NCBI GenBank assembly: GCA_041859875.1
Contig: JBFLFY010000016.1
Span: 1 to 49,139 of the forward strand
Source of the DNA: Thermocaproicibacter sp041859875
GTDB lineage: Bacteria; Bacillota; Clostridia; Oscillospirales; Acutalibacteraceae
Length of the DNA stretch: 49,139 bases
Direction: 5' to 3'
Numbering within the stretch: the first letter of the stretch is position 1; each line of letters begins with the position of its first letter. The position numbers and the translations under genes are program-made. Positions 7,831 to 16,826 of the stretch are shown here, piece after piece. The notes beneath the pieces are model-generated. The model was not told the origin of the DNA and made no database searches. It was given only the letters and a program-made list of their open reading frames with translations.

Positions 7831-9511
7831 GTGCAGGCTTTTCCCCATGTGCCAGCTGCAGCATTTCTTCCGCATTCTGCAGGGTAAGCGATGTTATCTG
7901 CGCCCCACCGATGATGCGTGCTAGTTCCTGCCTGCGGCCCTCACGGTCAAGCGCCGCTACATCGGTGTAAGTCTTGCCGTCTTTCACCTGCTTTTGAACA
8001 CGGTACTGGTGGTCTGCCAATGCCGCTATCTGCGCGAGATGCGTCACACAGATAACCTGCCGGCTTTGGGAAACTTCGCGCAGTTTCAGCCCAATCTTCT
8101 GAGCCGCACTGCCGCTCACGCCGGAATCTATTTCGTCGAAAATCAGCGTACCGACTTCATCGCGCCCGGCAAGCACCGTTTTAAACGCCAGCATAATACG
8201 GGAAAGTTCGCCGCCGGATGCAATTTTTGCAATCGGCTTTGCGGGTTCCCCCGCATTGGTGGAAATCAGAAATTCGACTTTATCGCAGCCCTTCGAATTC
8301 AGTGGGCAGCGTTCCTGCTGCACTTCAAAAGAAACATGGGGCATGTCGAGAAATTCAAGTTCTTTTTTCACCTGTGTGGCAAAGCGGCGGGCGGCATCCC
8401 GGCGCCATGCGGAAATTTCAAACGCCAGCTTCTGTGCTGTTTCCGCACTCTTTTTGTACTGGGCACGCAGCCGTGCAGCCGTTTCATCAGAAGTCTGTAT
8501 TTTTGCAAGCTCCGCCTTACTCTCCGCAAGGTATTTCAGCATTTTTTCCACGGAGCCGCCATATTTCAGCCCCAGACGGTAAAGCGTGTCAAGCCTTACT
8601 TCAATCTGATCCAATTCTTTAGGGTCGTACTCCAGCTGGTCGGTGTAGCCGTGCAGTTCGCTGCGGCAGTCTTCCAAATCGTAGGAAATTCCAAGCAGAC
8701 GCTCAGCCAGAGAATGAAGTTCCGGCAAATACTGCTCCGCGCCGCTTAAAGAGTCCGCAGCCTCAGTTACCGCGGAAACAGCGCCTTCCGTTTCTTCACC
8801 GCCGTCAAGCGCATCCTTTGCCTTTTCTACAGCGGAAGCAATTTTCTCGCTGTTGCGGTACATGGTACGCTGGCGGTCAAGCTCCTCCTGCTCGCCCTCT
8901 TTCAGGCCAGCCGCTTCCAATTCGTTGATTTGGTAAGTAAGCAGGTCAATTCGGCGCGCTTTCTGTGACTCGTCAAGATTAATGGAGTCAAGTTCCTTCC
9001 GCAAGCGCCGAACCTCGCCAAACGCCGCCGTATACTGCCCGGAAAGCTCCTGCGGAAGGCCCATGCTGTCAAGATAGGCAATGTGATTTTCCGGTGAAAG
9101 CAAGCCGTAGCTTTCGTGCTGGCCATGGATATTGACAAGGAGCGGGCCAATGGCTTTCAAGATGGAAACCGTCGCAGGACGGCCGTTGATATGGCACGCT
9201 GACTTGGAATCCGCTCCGATTTCCCGCTGAATCATCAGGGTTCCGTCTTCTTCGGGGGAATACCCAAGTTCCGCAAGTTTTTCTGCGGTGTGTTTTCCGA
9301 GGCCGGTAAACACTGCGCTGATGCAGGCATTCTTGGCTCCGGTACGCACCAGCCCGTGTGAAGTGCGCTCACCCAAAACGGCATTTACGGAGTCAATCAG
9401 GATGGATTTACCAGCACCGGTTTCACCCGTCAGAGCGCTGAATCCGGCATGAAAATCAACACAGACCTTTTCAATCACGGCTACATTTTCGATATAAAGC
9501 TGCGAAAGCAT
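7808..9511 (-). CDS. recN: DNA repair ATPase RecN
   Basis: This is a 567-residue SMC-like ATPase acting in double-strand break repair and recombination. Walker A is GETGAGKS (29-36). A long alpha-helical, coiled-coil middle follows, then SGGELSRIMLAFK and Walker B LIFDEIDSGVSG near the C-terminus. I choose ATG 9511 because AGGTGA lies 5 nt upstream and MLSQLYIENVAVIE is the usual N-terminus. A GTG three codons earlier overlaps the argR stop. It is the last gene of the yfmF-to-recN operon. In many Clostridia recN is followed by spoIVB and spo0A, but here a separately promoted tyrS follows. Confidence 0.95.
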   Translation of the reverse strand: MLSQLYIENVAVIEKVCVDFHAGFSALTGETGAGKSILIDSVNAVLGERTSHGLVRTGAKNACISAVFTGLGKHTAEKLAELGYSPEEDGTLMIQREIGADSKSACHINGRPATVSILKAIGPLLVNIHGQHESYGLLSPENHIAYLDSMGLPQELSGQYTAAFGEVRRLRKELDSINLDESQKARRIDLLTYQINELEAAGLKEGEQEELDRQRTMYRNSEKIASAVEKAKDALDGGEETEGAVSAVTEAADSLSGAEQYLPELHSLAERLLGISYDLEDCRSELHGYTDQLEYDPKELDQIEVRLDTLYRLGLKYGGSVEKMLKYLAESKAELAKIQTSDETAARLRAQYKKSAETAQKLAFEISAWRRDAARRFATQVKKELEFLDMPHVSFEVQQERCPLNSKGCDKVEFLISTNAGEPAKPIAKIASGGELSRIMLAFKTVLAGRDEVGTLIFDEIDSGVSGSAAQKIGLKLREVSQSRQVICVTHLAQIAALADHQYRVQKQVKDGKTYTDVAALDREGRRQELARIIGGAQITSLTLQNAEEMLQLAHGEKPALDSQAKK

Positions 9512-9516
9512 GAAAA

Positions 9517-9966
9517 TCACCTGACCATATTTTTCAATTCTTCAGCAAGGCGGGCAGCCGCCTCGTCACTTACGACAAGAATAAAAATCGTGTCATCCCC
9601 GGCAAGGGTACCGACCATATCTTTCCAGTGAAGCGAATCCATGGCGGCACACACTGCGTTGGCCATGCCGGTTTGACACTTCACACATACGATGTTCTGT
9701 GCATACCCGACGGAAACGGCGGAATCCGCAAAAAGGGACTGGAACTTTGCCGCCGACTCATGTGCTTCCTCTTTCGCGGGCACATAGCGGTAACGGCCCT
9801 CCGCCGAAAGGGTCTTTGTCAGCCGAAGTTCTTTAATGTCGCGTGAAACCGTTGCCTGGGTTACGTCGAACCCGTCTTTCCGCAGAAGACCAAGAAGATC
9901 TTCCTGCGTTTCTACAGGATAAGCCTGTATCAGCTCCATGATTTTCTCGTGGCGCGTTCTTTTCAT
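9517..9966 (-). CDS. argR: arginine repressor ArgR/AhrC
   Basis: This is a 149-residue regulator. The N-terminal winged helix (HEKIMELIQAYPVETQEDLL, then VTQATVSRDIKELRL) binds ARG boxes, and the C-terminal core with GTLAGDDTIFILVV forms hexamers and binds arginine. The cofactor-contact region GDD is present. Its ATG overlaps the nadK stop as ATGA, and GGGAGGAA lies upstream. It is adjacent to recN as in most Firmicutes. No arginine genes are in the window, so its targets lie elsewhere. Confidence 0.95.
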   Translation of the reverse strand: MKRTRHEKIMELIQAYPVETQEDLLGLLRKDGFDVTQATVSRDIKELRLTKTLSAEGRYRYVPAKEEAHESAAKFQSLFADSAVSVGYAQNIVCVKCQTGMANAVCAAMDSLHWKDMVGTLAGDDTIFILVVSDEAAARLAEELKNMVR

Positions 9967-10826
9967 ATCTCATTCCTCCCGCCGCCAAGTTTTCGGTTGA
10001 CAATCTCATAAAAATTATGGTCTTTGAGCCTTATGATTTTTACAGATTTTGGAGAACGGCAGAATTCCACCTGCTGGGAAGGATCGATTGGAATGGAAAT
10101 CTGACCATCCATTGTAAGGTATGCCTCATTCCGGGAATGAAAAAAAGCCTGCACGGTCAGCTTTGCGTCTGGTCCAAAAACAACCGGGCGTGTCAGCAGA
10201 GAATGGGAGCAGACCGGTGAAAGCAGGATGCATGCCAGCTGTGGGTCAATGATTGGGCCACCGGCTGAAAGGGAATATGCCGTGGAACCCGTCGGCGTTG
10301 AAAAGATAAGCCCGTCGCCACGGTATTCGCAGACTGTCTGCCCATTGAACCCAACTCGAAAATCCGGCATAGGCGCAAGCGCCCCGCGGGAGATAACGGC
10401 GTCGTTCAGCGCTGCGCAGGTTTTTTCTTTCCCGTTTTCCAAATAACGGATTTCCAGCATCATGCGGTCTTCAACATGGTAATCGCCCGAAACGAGTTTA
10501 CCGAGTTCGTCAAATTCATCCGTTTCCAATTCCGCAAGGAAGCCAAGCCGCCCAACATTTACGCCGAGGATTGGCTTGTCAAACGCAGCGGCATACCCCG
10601 CGCTGTGAATGATAGTGCCGTCACCGCCTACCGCAACCAGCAGATCGCAGGCAGCAGCCATTTCGCTGAAATTCTCGAAAAAGCAGACATCCGCCTCCGG
10701 AAAAGTTTTACGGAAACAGCTCTGCATAAAAACGGAAACTCCAAAACCCCGCAGGCGCTGAATCAGCCGCTCGGTATGATACTGTGCCTGCCTGCGGCTC
10801 AGGTTCGGCAAAACCGCCGCCTTCAT
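9963..10826 (-). CDS. nadK: NAD kinase
   Basis: A 287-residue kinase that phosphorylates NAD to NADP. The GGDG motif (67-70, in VAVGGDGTIIHSAGY) and the conserved block GDGLIFSTPTGSTAYSLSAG bind and orient the nucleotides, and LNDAVISRG is the NAD-site Asn-Asp. Its ATG overlaps the tlyA stop and its stop overlaps argR, both as ATGA, so the three genes are translationally coupled. Confidence 0.96.
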   Translation of the reverse strand: MKAAVLPNLSRRQAQYHTERLIQRLRGFGVSVFMQSCFRKTFPEADVCFFENFSEMAAACDLLVAVGGDGTIIHSAGYAAAFDKPILGVNVGRLGFLAELETDEFDELGKLVSGDYHVEDRMMLEIRYLENGKEKTCAALNDAVISRGALAPMPDFRVGFNGQTVCEYRGDGLIFSTPTGSTAYSLSAGGPIIDPQLACILLSPVCSHSLLTRPVVFGPDAKLTVQAFFHSRNEAYLTMDGQISIPIDPSQQVEFCRSPKSVKIIRLKDHNFYEIVNRKLGGGRNEI

Positions 10827-11644
10827 GGTGTTTCACCACCGTTCAGAGTCTTGTGTGACTGCTCCACAAGGGCTGCAATCTCTTCATCGCCTATGTTTCC
10901 GGAAGATGTTTCGGATTTTTGCAGGTACAGCAGATACTCGATATTCCCTTCCGGGCCCTTGACCGGTGAAAAGGTAAGGCCGCAAACTGAAAATCCATTC
11001 TGCAGAACAAAATCGACAATGCCGCGAATGACTTCGGCATGTACGGATTTGTCACGCACAACGCCCTTTTTCCCAACTTTTTCACGCCCAGCTTCAAACT
11101 GCGGTTTAATCAGGCAGACCGCCTGCCCGCCGTCTTTCAAGAATCTGTGTGCCACTGGAAGAACAAGCTTCAGTGAAATGAATGCAACATCCACACTGAA
11201 AAAATCGATTTCTTCCGGTACCTGTTCGGAAGTGAGGTAGCGCACATTGGTGCGCTCCAAGTTCACAACGCGCGGGTCGGTGCGAAGTTTCCACGCAAGC
11301 TGGCCATAGCCAACATCAATCGAATACACTTTTGCAGCACCGTTCTGCAGCATGCAGTCGGTAAAGCCGCCCGTTGAAGCACCAATATCCATTACAACTT
11401 TCCCACGCAGGTCGATTGGAAAAGATTTCAGTGCCTTTTCCAGCTTCAGCCCGCCGCGGCTTACATAAGGCAACGCCTTGCCGCGGACTTCTATTTTGAC
11501 ATCCGCCGGGAACATTGTACCGGGTTTGTCTTCTTTCTGGCCATTTACATAAACATTGCCGACCATTACTTCAATTTTTGCTTTTTCTCTGCTTTCGGAA
11601 AAGCCGTGTTCATAAACCAGGCAGTCAAGTCTTTTTTTCTCCAT
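10823..11644 (-). CDS. tlyA: TlyA family rRNA (cytidine-2'-O)-methyltransferase
   Basis: This is a 273-residue protein with an N-terminal S4 RNA-binding domain (RLDCLVYEHGFSESREKAKI, 5-24) and an FtsJ-type Rossmann methyltransferase domain starting at VVMDIGASTGGFTDCML (about 83-99). It is the usual partner of dxs and nadK in Firmicutes. Family members methylate 16S/23S rRNA, and some have been called hemolysins. Its start overlaps the end of dxs by 20 bp. Confidence 0.93.
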   Translation of the reverse strand: MEKKRLDCLVYEHGFSESREKAKIEVMVGNVYVNGQKEDKPGTMFPADVKIEVRGKALPYVSRGGLKLEKALKSFPIDLRGKVVMDIGASTGGFTDCMLQNGAAKVYSIDVGYGQLAWKLRTDPRVVNLERTNVRYLTSEQVPEEIDFFSVDVAFISLKLVLPVAHRFLKDGGQAVCLIKPQFEAGREKVGKKGVVRDKSVHAEVIRGIVDFVLQNGFSVCGLTFSPVKGPEGNIEYLLYLQKSETSSGNIGDEEIAALVEQSHKTLNGGETP

Positions 11645-13502
11645 TATTTGCGCACTCCGTCAGAATCATTTTCAGCATCCCCGCGTCATCAAGGCCAAGG
11701 AAATTCAGCGCTTCCCCCATGGTAGCCTGCGGGACAAAATTTTCAATGCCCCGCAGATGAAATTTTCCGGAAAAGCCTGCTTCCTTCAAAAGGAAGCAAA
11801 AGTGTTCGCCTACGCCGCCCTGCGCAATTCCTTCTTCAAAGAAAAACACTTGGCTGGCTTTTGCCGCTGTGCAAACCGCTTCTTCGTCAATCGGGCGAAT
11901 ACGGTTCAGCTTTACAATATTAACATCGATTCCATACTGCTTTAGCTTTGAAAGTGCCTTGCAGGCGTATGAAAACAGCCTCCCATACGTTACAAGAACC
12001 ACTTTTGCCTCCGCGTTTCCGTAACAGTCGTATGGCTTACTTTTCGGCAGAAAGTCGAAAGGCCGGAAAAGCTGGCTGCCGCGCGGGTAGCGAACCGCCG
12101 CAAGGCCAGGGCTTTCATAAAGCGCCATGCGCAGGCAGGTTTTCAGTTCGTCAAAATAGGCAGGCGAGTACACGCACACACCGGGAACCGTGTTTAAATA
12201 AGCAGCGTCAAAAATACCCTGATGCGTCTGCCCGTCTTCCCCAACAATTCCCGCGCGGTCAACCGCCAGCACAACCTTGACTCCCTGCAGGGCAACATCA
12301 TGAATCAGCTGGTCATACCCGCGCTGCAGGAACGAAGAATACACGGCAAATACCGGAAGCATTCCGCCCACAGCAAGGCCGCCGCAAAAAGTGACCGCAT
12401 GCTCTTCCGCAATGCCTGTGTCGAAAAATCGCTTTGGGAATTCTTCGGCAAAGCGGCTGAGACCCGTGCCGGACTGCATTGCAGCTGTAACGCCGCAGAT
12501 GCGCCCGTCTTTTTCCGCAAACTCGCAAAGTGTATCGCCAAAAACGGCGGAAAAGTTTCTTTCAGCAGAATGTAGTGACTTTCCTGTTGCAATATTGAAC
12601 CGCGGAACGCCGTGAAAAGCGCCCGGGTTCTGCTCCGCAAACGAATAACCTTTCCCTTTTTGTGTGATGACGTGCAGCAGTACCGGGTGGTCAATGCTTT
12701 TTACATTTGTAAAAACTTCAATCAGTTTGTCAACATCATGCCCGTCAAAAGGGCCATAATAGTAAAAACCCATATCCTCAAAAATCGTGCTGTTGTACAT
12801 CAGATGCTTCATCACGGATTTTGAGCGAGTGATAAAGTGATTCAGGTGTTTTCCAACGCCCGGAATATGGTCAAGCGCTTTTTCCACATTGCCCTTAATC
12901 CGCAGATAAGAAGGCTCCGTACGAATTTTTGCAAGGTAGCGCGCCATCGAACCCACATTCCGGGAAATCGACATCTTGTTGTCATTCAAAACGATAATGA
13001 AATTTTTTTTAAATCGCCCAGCGTTGTTCAGGCCCTCATAAGCAAGGCCGCCTGTCAGCGCACCGTCGCCGATCACCGCAACCACATATCCGCTTTTTCC
13101 AGAAAGCTGCTTTGCTTCCGCAAGGCCAAGAGCCGAAGAAATAGAAGTGCTGCTGTGACCGCTGGTAAACGGGTCATAAGGGCTTTCTTTCCGGTTTGGA
13201 AACCCGGAAAGACCGTCTTTCGTGCGGATAGTAGAAATTTGGCTGCCACGGCCGGTCAGCATTTTATGTGTATACGCCTGGTGCCCAACATCCCAAACAA
13301 TTCTGTCGTCTTCCGAATTAAAAACGCGGTGCAGTGCAACCGTCAGCTCCACGACGCCAAGGTTGGAAGCCAGGTGGCCGCCGTTGGAAGCAACTGTATG
13401 GATGATGCGGGTGCGTATCTCGGAACAAAGCTGTTTCAGCTGCTCGGATGACAGGCCTTTCAAGTCTTTCGGAGAATGGATGGAATCCAAAAGACTTTTC
13501 AC
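11625..13502 (-). CDS. dxs: 1-deoxy-D-xylulose-5-phosphate synthase
   Basis: A 625-residue thiamine-diphosphate enzyme making DXP from pyruvate and glyceraldehyde-3-phosphate, the entry to the MEP isoprenoid pathway. The ThDP site GDGALTGG (145-152) with NDNKMSIS (173-180), the GHSSTS loop near 115 and the transketolase middle and C-terminal domains (for example DTGIAEEHAVTFCGGLA) are all present. I prefer GTG 13502 with GGAG 8 nt upstream, giving an N-terminus of the usual length. A TTG at 13526 would overlap folD and has no ribosome site. It follows folD directly. Confidence 0.95.
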   Translation of the reverse strand: MKSLLDSIHSPKDLKGLSSEQLKQLCSEIRTRIIHTVASNGGHLASNLGVVELTVALHRVFNSEDDRIVWDVGHQAYTHKMLTGRGSQISTIRTKDGLSGFPNRKESPYDPFTSGHSSTSISSALGLAEAKQLSGKSGYVVAVIGDGALTGGLAYEGLNNAGRFKKNFIIVLNDNKMSISRNVGSMARYLAKIRTEPSYLRIKGNVEKALDHIPGVGKHLNHFITRSKSVMKHLMYNSTIFEDMGFYYYGPFDGHDVDKLIEVFTNVKSIDHPVLLHVITQKGKGYSFAEQNPGAFHGVPRFNIATGKSLHSAERNFSAVFGDTLCEFAEKDGRICGVTAAMQSGTGLSRFAEEFPKRFFDTGIAEEHAVTFCGGLAVGGMLPVFAVYSSFLQRGYDQLIHDVALQGVKVVLAVDRAGIVGEDGQTHQGIFDAAYLNTVPGVCVYSPAYFDELKTCLRMALYESPGLAAVRYPRGSQLFRPFDFLPKSKPYDCYGNAEAKVVLVTYGRLFSYACKALSKLKQYGIDVNIVKLNRIRPIDEEAVCTAAKASQVFFFEEGIAQGGVGEHFCFLLKEAGFSGKFHLRGIENFVPQATMGEALNFLGLDDAGMLKMILTECANNGEKKT

Positions 13503-13519
13503 TTCAACCGCTCCAGTCG

Positions 13520-14380
13520 TCAGCAAACGGGTATCCCGTTCTGTATTTTCGCTGCTGTAAGAGTATTTTTCAGCAGCATTGCCCGCGTCATAGGCCCTAC
13601 TCCGCCGGGAACCGGCGTAATATAGGAAGCCACAGGCTCTACATTCTCATAGTCAACATCGCCGCAGAGTTTTCCGCTTTCGTCGCGGTCCATGCCTACG
13701 TCAATCACTGCGGCTCCAGGCTTCACCATATCTGCCGTAATAAATTTAGGCTTGCCTACTGCTGCAACAAGAATGTCCGCGCGGGCACAAATCTCCCTCA
13801 GGTTCCGCGTTTTGCTGTGGCAGATGGTCACTGTTCCGTTTGCGTGCATCAGCAGCATCGCCATCGGCTTGCCGACAATGTTGCTGCGGCCAATAACAAC
13901 GCAGTTTTTCCCTTCCGGTGAAATCGACTCATGGCGAAGCAGCTCCATCACACCGGCTGGCGTGCAGGGCAAAAAGTGGTAGTTTCCAATCATGATTCTG
14001 CCCACGTTGGAAGGATGAAATGCGTCAACGTCTTTTTTAGGGTCAATCGCTTCAATGACGGCCTGCTCATTAAGCCCTTTCGGGAGGGGGAGCTGCACCA
14101 GAATACCATTAATATTCTTCTGCGCGTTTAACTTACGCACCAACTGCAAAAGTTCTTCCTGGCCTGTCGTTTTCGAGAGACGGTACTCTTCCGAATGGAT
14201 TCCAACAGCTGCACAATCCTTTTCCTTATTGGTCACATAAGTTCTGGAAGCCGGGTCATTCCCTACAAGCACTACTGCGAGGCCCGGAATAATTCCGCTT
14301 TCTTTCAGCTTTGCAGTTTCCAGCGCAACACTTTGCTTTACTTCCGCCGCAACAGCTTTTCCGTCGATTCTTTTTGCCAC
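13520..14380 (-). CDS. folD: methylenetetrahydrofolate dehydrogenase / cyclohydrolase
   Basis: This 286-residue bifunctional enzyme interconverts 5,10-methylene-THF and 10-formyl-THF using NADP. It shows the catalytic segment YVTNKEKDCAAVGI with its Lys, the QLPLPKGLNE motif, and the Rossmann signature GRSNIVGKPMAMLL followed by PGGVGPMTRAMLL. The start is GTG 14380 with AAAGGGTG 7 nt upstream. It is transcribed from lgt into dxs. xseA, xseB and ispA, which often sit between folD and dxs, are not here. Confidence 0.96.
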   Translation of the reverse strand: MAKRIDGKAVAAEVKQSVALETAKLKESGIIPGLAVVLVGNDPASRTYVTNKEKDCAAVGIHSEEYRLSKTTGQEELLQLVRKLNAQKNINGILVQLPLPKGLNEQAVIEAIDPKKDVDAFHPSNVGRIMIGNYHFLPCTPAGVMELLRHESISPEGKNCVVIGRSNIVGKPMAMLLMHANGTVTICHSKTRNLREICARADILVAAVGKPKFITADMVKPGAAVIDVGMDRDESGKLCGDVDYENVEPVASYITPVPGGVGPMTRAMLLKNTLTAAKIQNGIPVC

Positions 14381-14412
14381 TGCACGTCACCCTTTCTAAA
14401 CAGCAGACGCGT

Positions 14413-15507
14413 TTATTCCTTTTTTTCCGAAGGCTCTGCGCTTTCTTTCGGTTCTTCTGTGTTTACCGGCTCAGCTGAAACTGTGCCTTCCGGGGCTGTG
14501 GGAGCTTCCTCTTCCACCTTTGGAGCGGCATCTTCTTCCGGCTCCCGGATGGATTCTCCGGAAATTGTTTTTCTGGCATCCTCAGAGTTTTCAAAAATCG
14601 TGCTGGTGCCATCATCTACAGACGCCGCCATATCATTTTTCTTTTCGTCTTTCACGTCATCCTCAATCGAGTTTAATTCCATAATCTTTGGAAGCCCACA
14701 GCCGGTAAGAACCGTTCTGTGACGAAAAACGACGAGAAGTACAATAGAAGCAAGGACAGCCACTGCAGCAACAAGCTGAGAAACACGCAGCGGGATATTC
14801 GGGGTAATGAGGCTGTCGGTGCGCAGGCCCTCAATCCAGAAGCGGCCAAATCCATACCAAAGGCTGTACAGCAGGAAAACCTGTCCGTCGTACCGGCGGA
14901 ACTTTCGGCTGAAAATGTGCAGCAGCACAAACCCAAGCACGCACCAGAGCGACTCGTACAGGAAGCATGGATGAACCCCGGTAGCAGAAACCGACGCGGT
15001 ATTTTCACTGACCATGCGCCACGGAAGATCGGTTGCCGAACCGAAAGCCTCCTGGTTCACAAAGTTCCCCCACCGGCCGATGCACTGCCCAATGAGAAAA
15101 CCGAGGGAAGCCATATCCAGCACGGCAGGAACGCTGAGCTTGTGGATTTTTGCCATCAGCGCACCGCAGAGCAAACCGCCGATGATGCCGCCGTAAATGC
15201 CAAGCCCGCCATTCCAAATATACAGAATGCTGATGGGGTTGTTGATATACTGGCTGCTGGCATCAAACAGCACATAATACAGCCGTGCGCCGATTACACC
15301 GCCGATAATTCCAACAATAACCACATCAATGAATTTGTCTTCATTCATGTGGAATTTTTTGCAGCTTTTCATCACATAAAGGAAAGCCAGCAGGAAACCT
15401 GCCGCAATTATGATGCCGTACCAGGCAAAAGAATGGCCGCCAATCGTAAATGCTGTGGGGTTGATGGTAATATTAATTCCAGCCCCCGGAAACTGAACAT
15501 GATACAT
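14413..15507 (-). CDS. lgt: prolipoprotein diacylglyceryl transferase with acidic C-terminal tail
   Basis: This membrane enzyme moves a diacylglyceryl group from phosphatidylglycerol to the lipobox cysteine of prolipoproteins. About seven hydrophobic helices, the Lgt signature GRWGNFVNQEAFG (144-156) and the later YGFGRFWIEGLRTDS block with its essential arginine are intact. The core ends near residue 280. Residues 281-364 form an extra Glu/Pro/Ser/Ala-rich tail with low complexity, making the protein longer than the usual 260-300 residues. The tail is probably disordered and cytoplasmic. The ribosome site before ATG 15507 is weak. It follows yfmH by 32 bp. Confidence 0.94.
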   Translation of the reverse strand: MYHVQFPGAGINITINPTAFTIGGHSFAWYGIIIAAGFLLAFLYVMKSCKKFHMNEDKFIDVVIVGIIGGVIGARLYYVLFDASSQYINNPISILYIWNGGLGIYGGIIGGLLCGALMAKIHKLSVPAVLDMASLGFLIGQCIGRWGNFVNQEAFGSATDLPWRMVSENTASVSATGVHPCFLYESLWCVLGFVLLHIFSRKFRRYDGQVFLLYSLWYGFGRFWIEGLRTDSLITPNIPLRVSQLVAAVAVLASIVLLVVFRHRTVLTGCGLPKIMELNSIEDDVKDEKKNDMAASVDDGTSTIFENSEDARKTISGESIREPEEDAAPKVEEEAPTAPEGTVSAEPVNTEEPKESAEPSEKKE

Positions 15508-15539
15508 AATTTTCCATCGCTTCTTTCATGGGATTGTTT

Positions 15540-16826
15540 TCAGCCTTTGCTTGGCTGTATCACCGAAAGGGCCGCATTTTCCGCTTTCAGCTGAACCTGA
15601 AGGCGTGAAAGGACGGAATCTACATCCGCATTGGCAACCGCATCAATATAAGAGAACAAATCGCGGTCGGCAAGCTCCAGTGAAGTCATGGAATTTGCTA
15701 TTGTGCCAACATCGTTCAGCGCAGCAATGCTGCCGCCGTAAACTGTATTTTTTGCACGGCGGAATGCTGCACTGTCAATCCCGTCCCTGCGAAAACGTTC
15801 CACTTCCGCAAGAAGCCGTTCTTCCACGGCCTTTGGATTTTTTGACTCACCCGAGAAGATAACGGAAGCAAAACCGGGGCCCTCAAAGTATTCATTGCCG
15901 AAAGAAGCCTCATTGATAAGGCCGTCATCCAGCAAGCCGCGGTAAAGCTGCGAAGCCGGTGACGCAAGGGTTTTCAGAAGAATATCGGTTTCGGCTAGTT
16001 CTTTGACCGTAGGACGCCCGCCCGCCGCCGTTTCCTTAAACCCAAGTTCAAAAATCGGCAAAGCAACCGAAAGTCCTTCTTCCACATACGGCTGAACGAT
16101 TGCTTCCGGCTCCGGCTCAAAAATACGTTCCACTGTAACAGGCTCACAGGGCTTCAGCATTTTATCGCAGACGGAAAGCACGCGGTCGGGGTCAATGTTC
16201 CCCGCCACGCAGAGGACCATATTATTCAGATTATAAAACGTGCGGTAGCAGCTGTACAGCAGTTCCGGCGTTATTTTTGCAATACTTTCCGTCGTTCCCG
16301 CAATGTCGATTTTAACCGGGTGTGTGTGGTACAGCGATTTCAGCAGGTTAAACATCACACGCCACTGCGGATCGTCATCATACATCCGGATTTCCTGCCC
16401 AATAATCCCCTGCTCTTTCTGTACGGTCTTTTCGGTAAAATACGGAGACTGAACAAAATCCAGCAGAATTTCAAGGGACTCGTAAAAATTCTTCGTACAA
16501 GAAAAAAGGTAGCCCGTCATGTCAAATGACGTGTAAGCATTTGCACTGGTGCCAAGCTTTGCAAAGCGCTGAAAAGCATCGCCGTCTTCACTTTCGAAAA
16601 GTTTATGCTCCAAGTAATGGGCAATGCCGCTGGGCACACGCTGCGGCTGTGTTTCATCCGAGCGGCGGAAGCAGTTGTCGATGGAACCGTACTTTGTACC
16701 GAGGACTGCATAGGCAGAGCTGCTCTTTTCTTTTGGGAAAATATAGATGCGCAGGCCCGTGGAATGACGGACTTCATAAAATCGGTCGCCTGTGCGTTCG
16801 CTTTTAACTTCTTTTACCGAATTCAT
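15540..16826 (-). CDS. yfmH: M16 family zinc metallopeptidase, YfmH-like
   Basis: This 428-residue pitrilysin-type protein has the inverted zinc motif HYLEH (70-74) inside VPSGIAHYLEHKLFE and a later Glu-rich helix that would supply the third ligand, so it is probably catalytic. The second M16 domain fills the C-terminal half. It begins at ATG 16826, overlapping the yfmF stop as ATGA, with AGGAGG about 9 nt upstream. Bacillus yfmF/yfmH homologues are annotated as associated with the EF-P 5-aminopentanol modification. The pairing of an inactive and an active M16 subunit suggests a heterodimeric peptidase. The substrate is unknown. Confidence 0.87.
   Translation of the reverse strand: MNSVKEVKSERTGDRFYEVRHSTGLRIYIFPKEKSSSAYAVLGTKYGSIDNCFRRSDETQPQRVPSGIAHYLEHKLFESEDGDAFQRFAKLGTSANAYTSFDMTGYLFSCTKNFYESLEILLDFVQSPYFTEKTVQKEQGIIGQEIRMYDDDPQWRVMFNLLKSLYHTHPVKIDIAGTTESIAKITPELLYSCYRTFYNLNNMVLCVAGNIDPDRVLSVCDKMLKPCEPVTVERIFEPEPEAIVQPYVEEGLSVALPIFELGFKETAAGGRPTVKELAETDILLKTLASPASQLYRGLLDDGLINEASFGNEYFEGPGFASVIFSGESKNPKAVEERLLAEVERFRRDGIDSAAFRRAKNTVYGGSIAALNDVGTIANSMTSLELADRDLFSYIDAVANADVDSVLSRLQVQLKAENAALSVIQPSKG

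Noticed and set aside
13503..13526. dxs start at TTG 13526 overlapping folD
   Set aside because: It has no ribosome site, whereas GTG 13502 has GGAG at 8 nt and a normal-length N-terminus.
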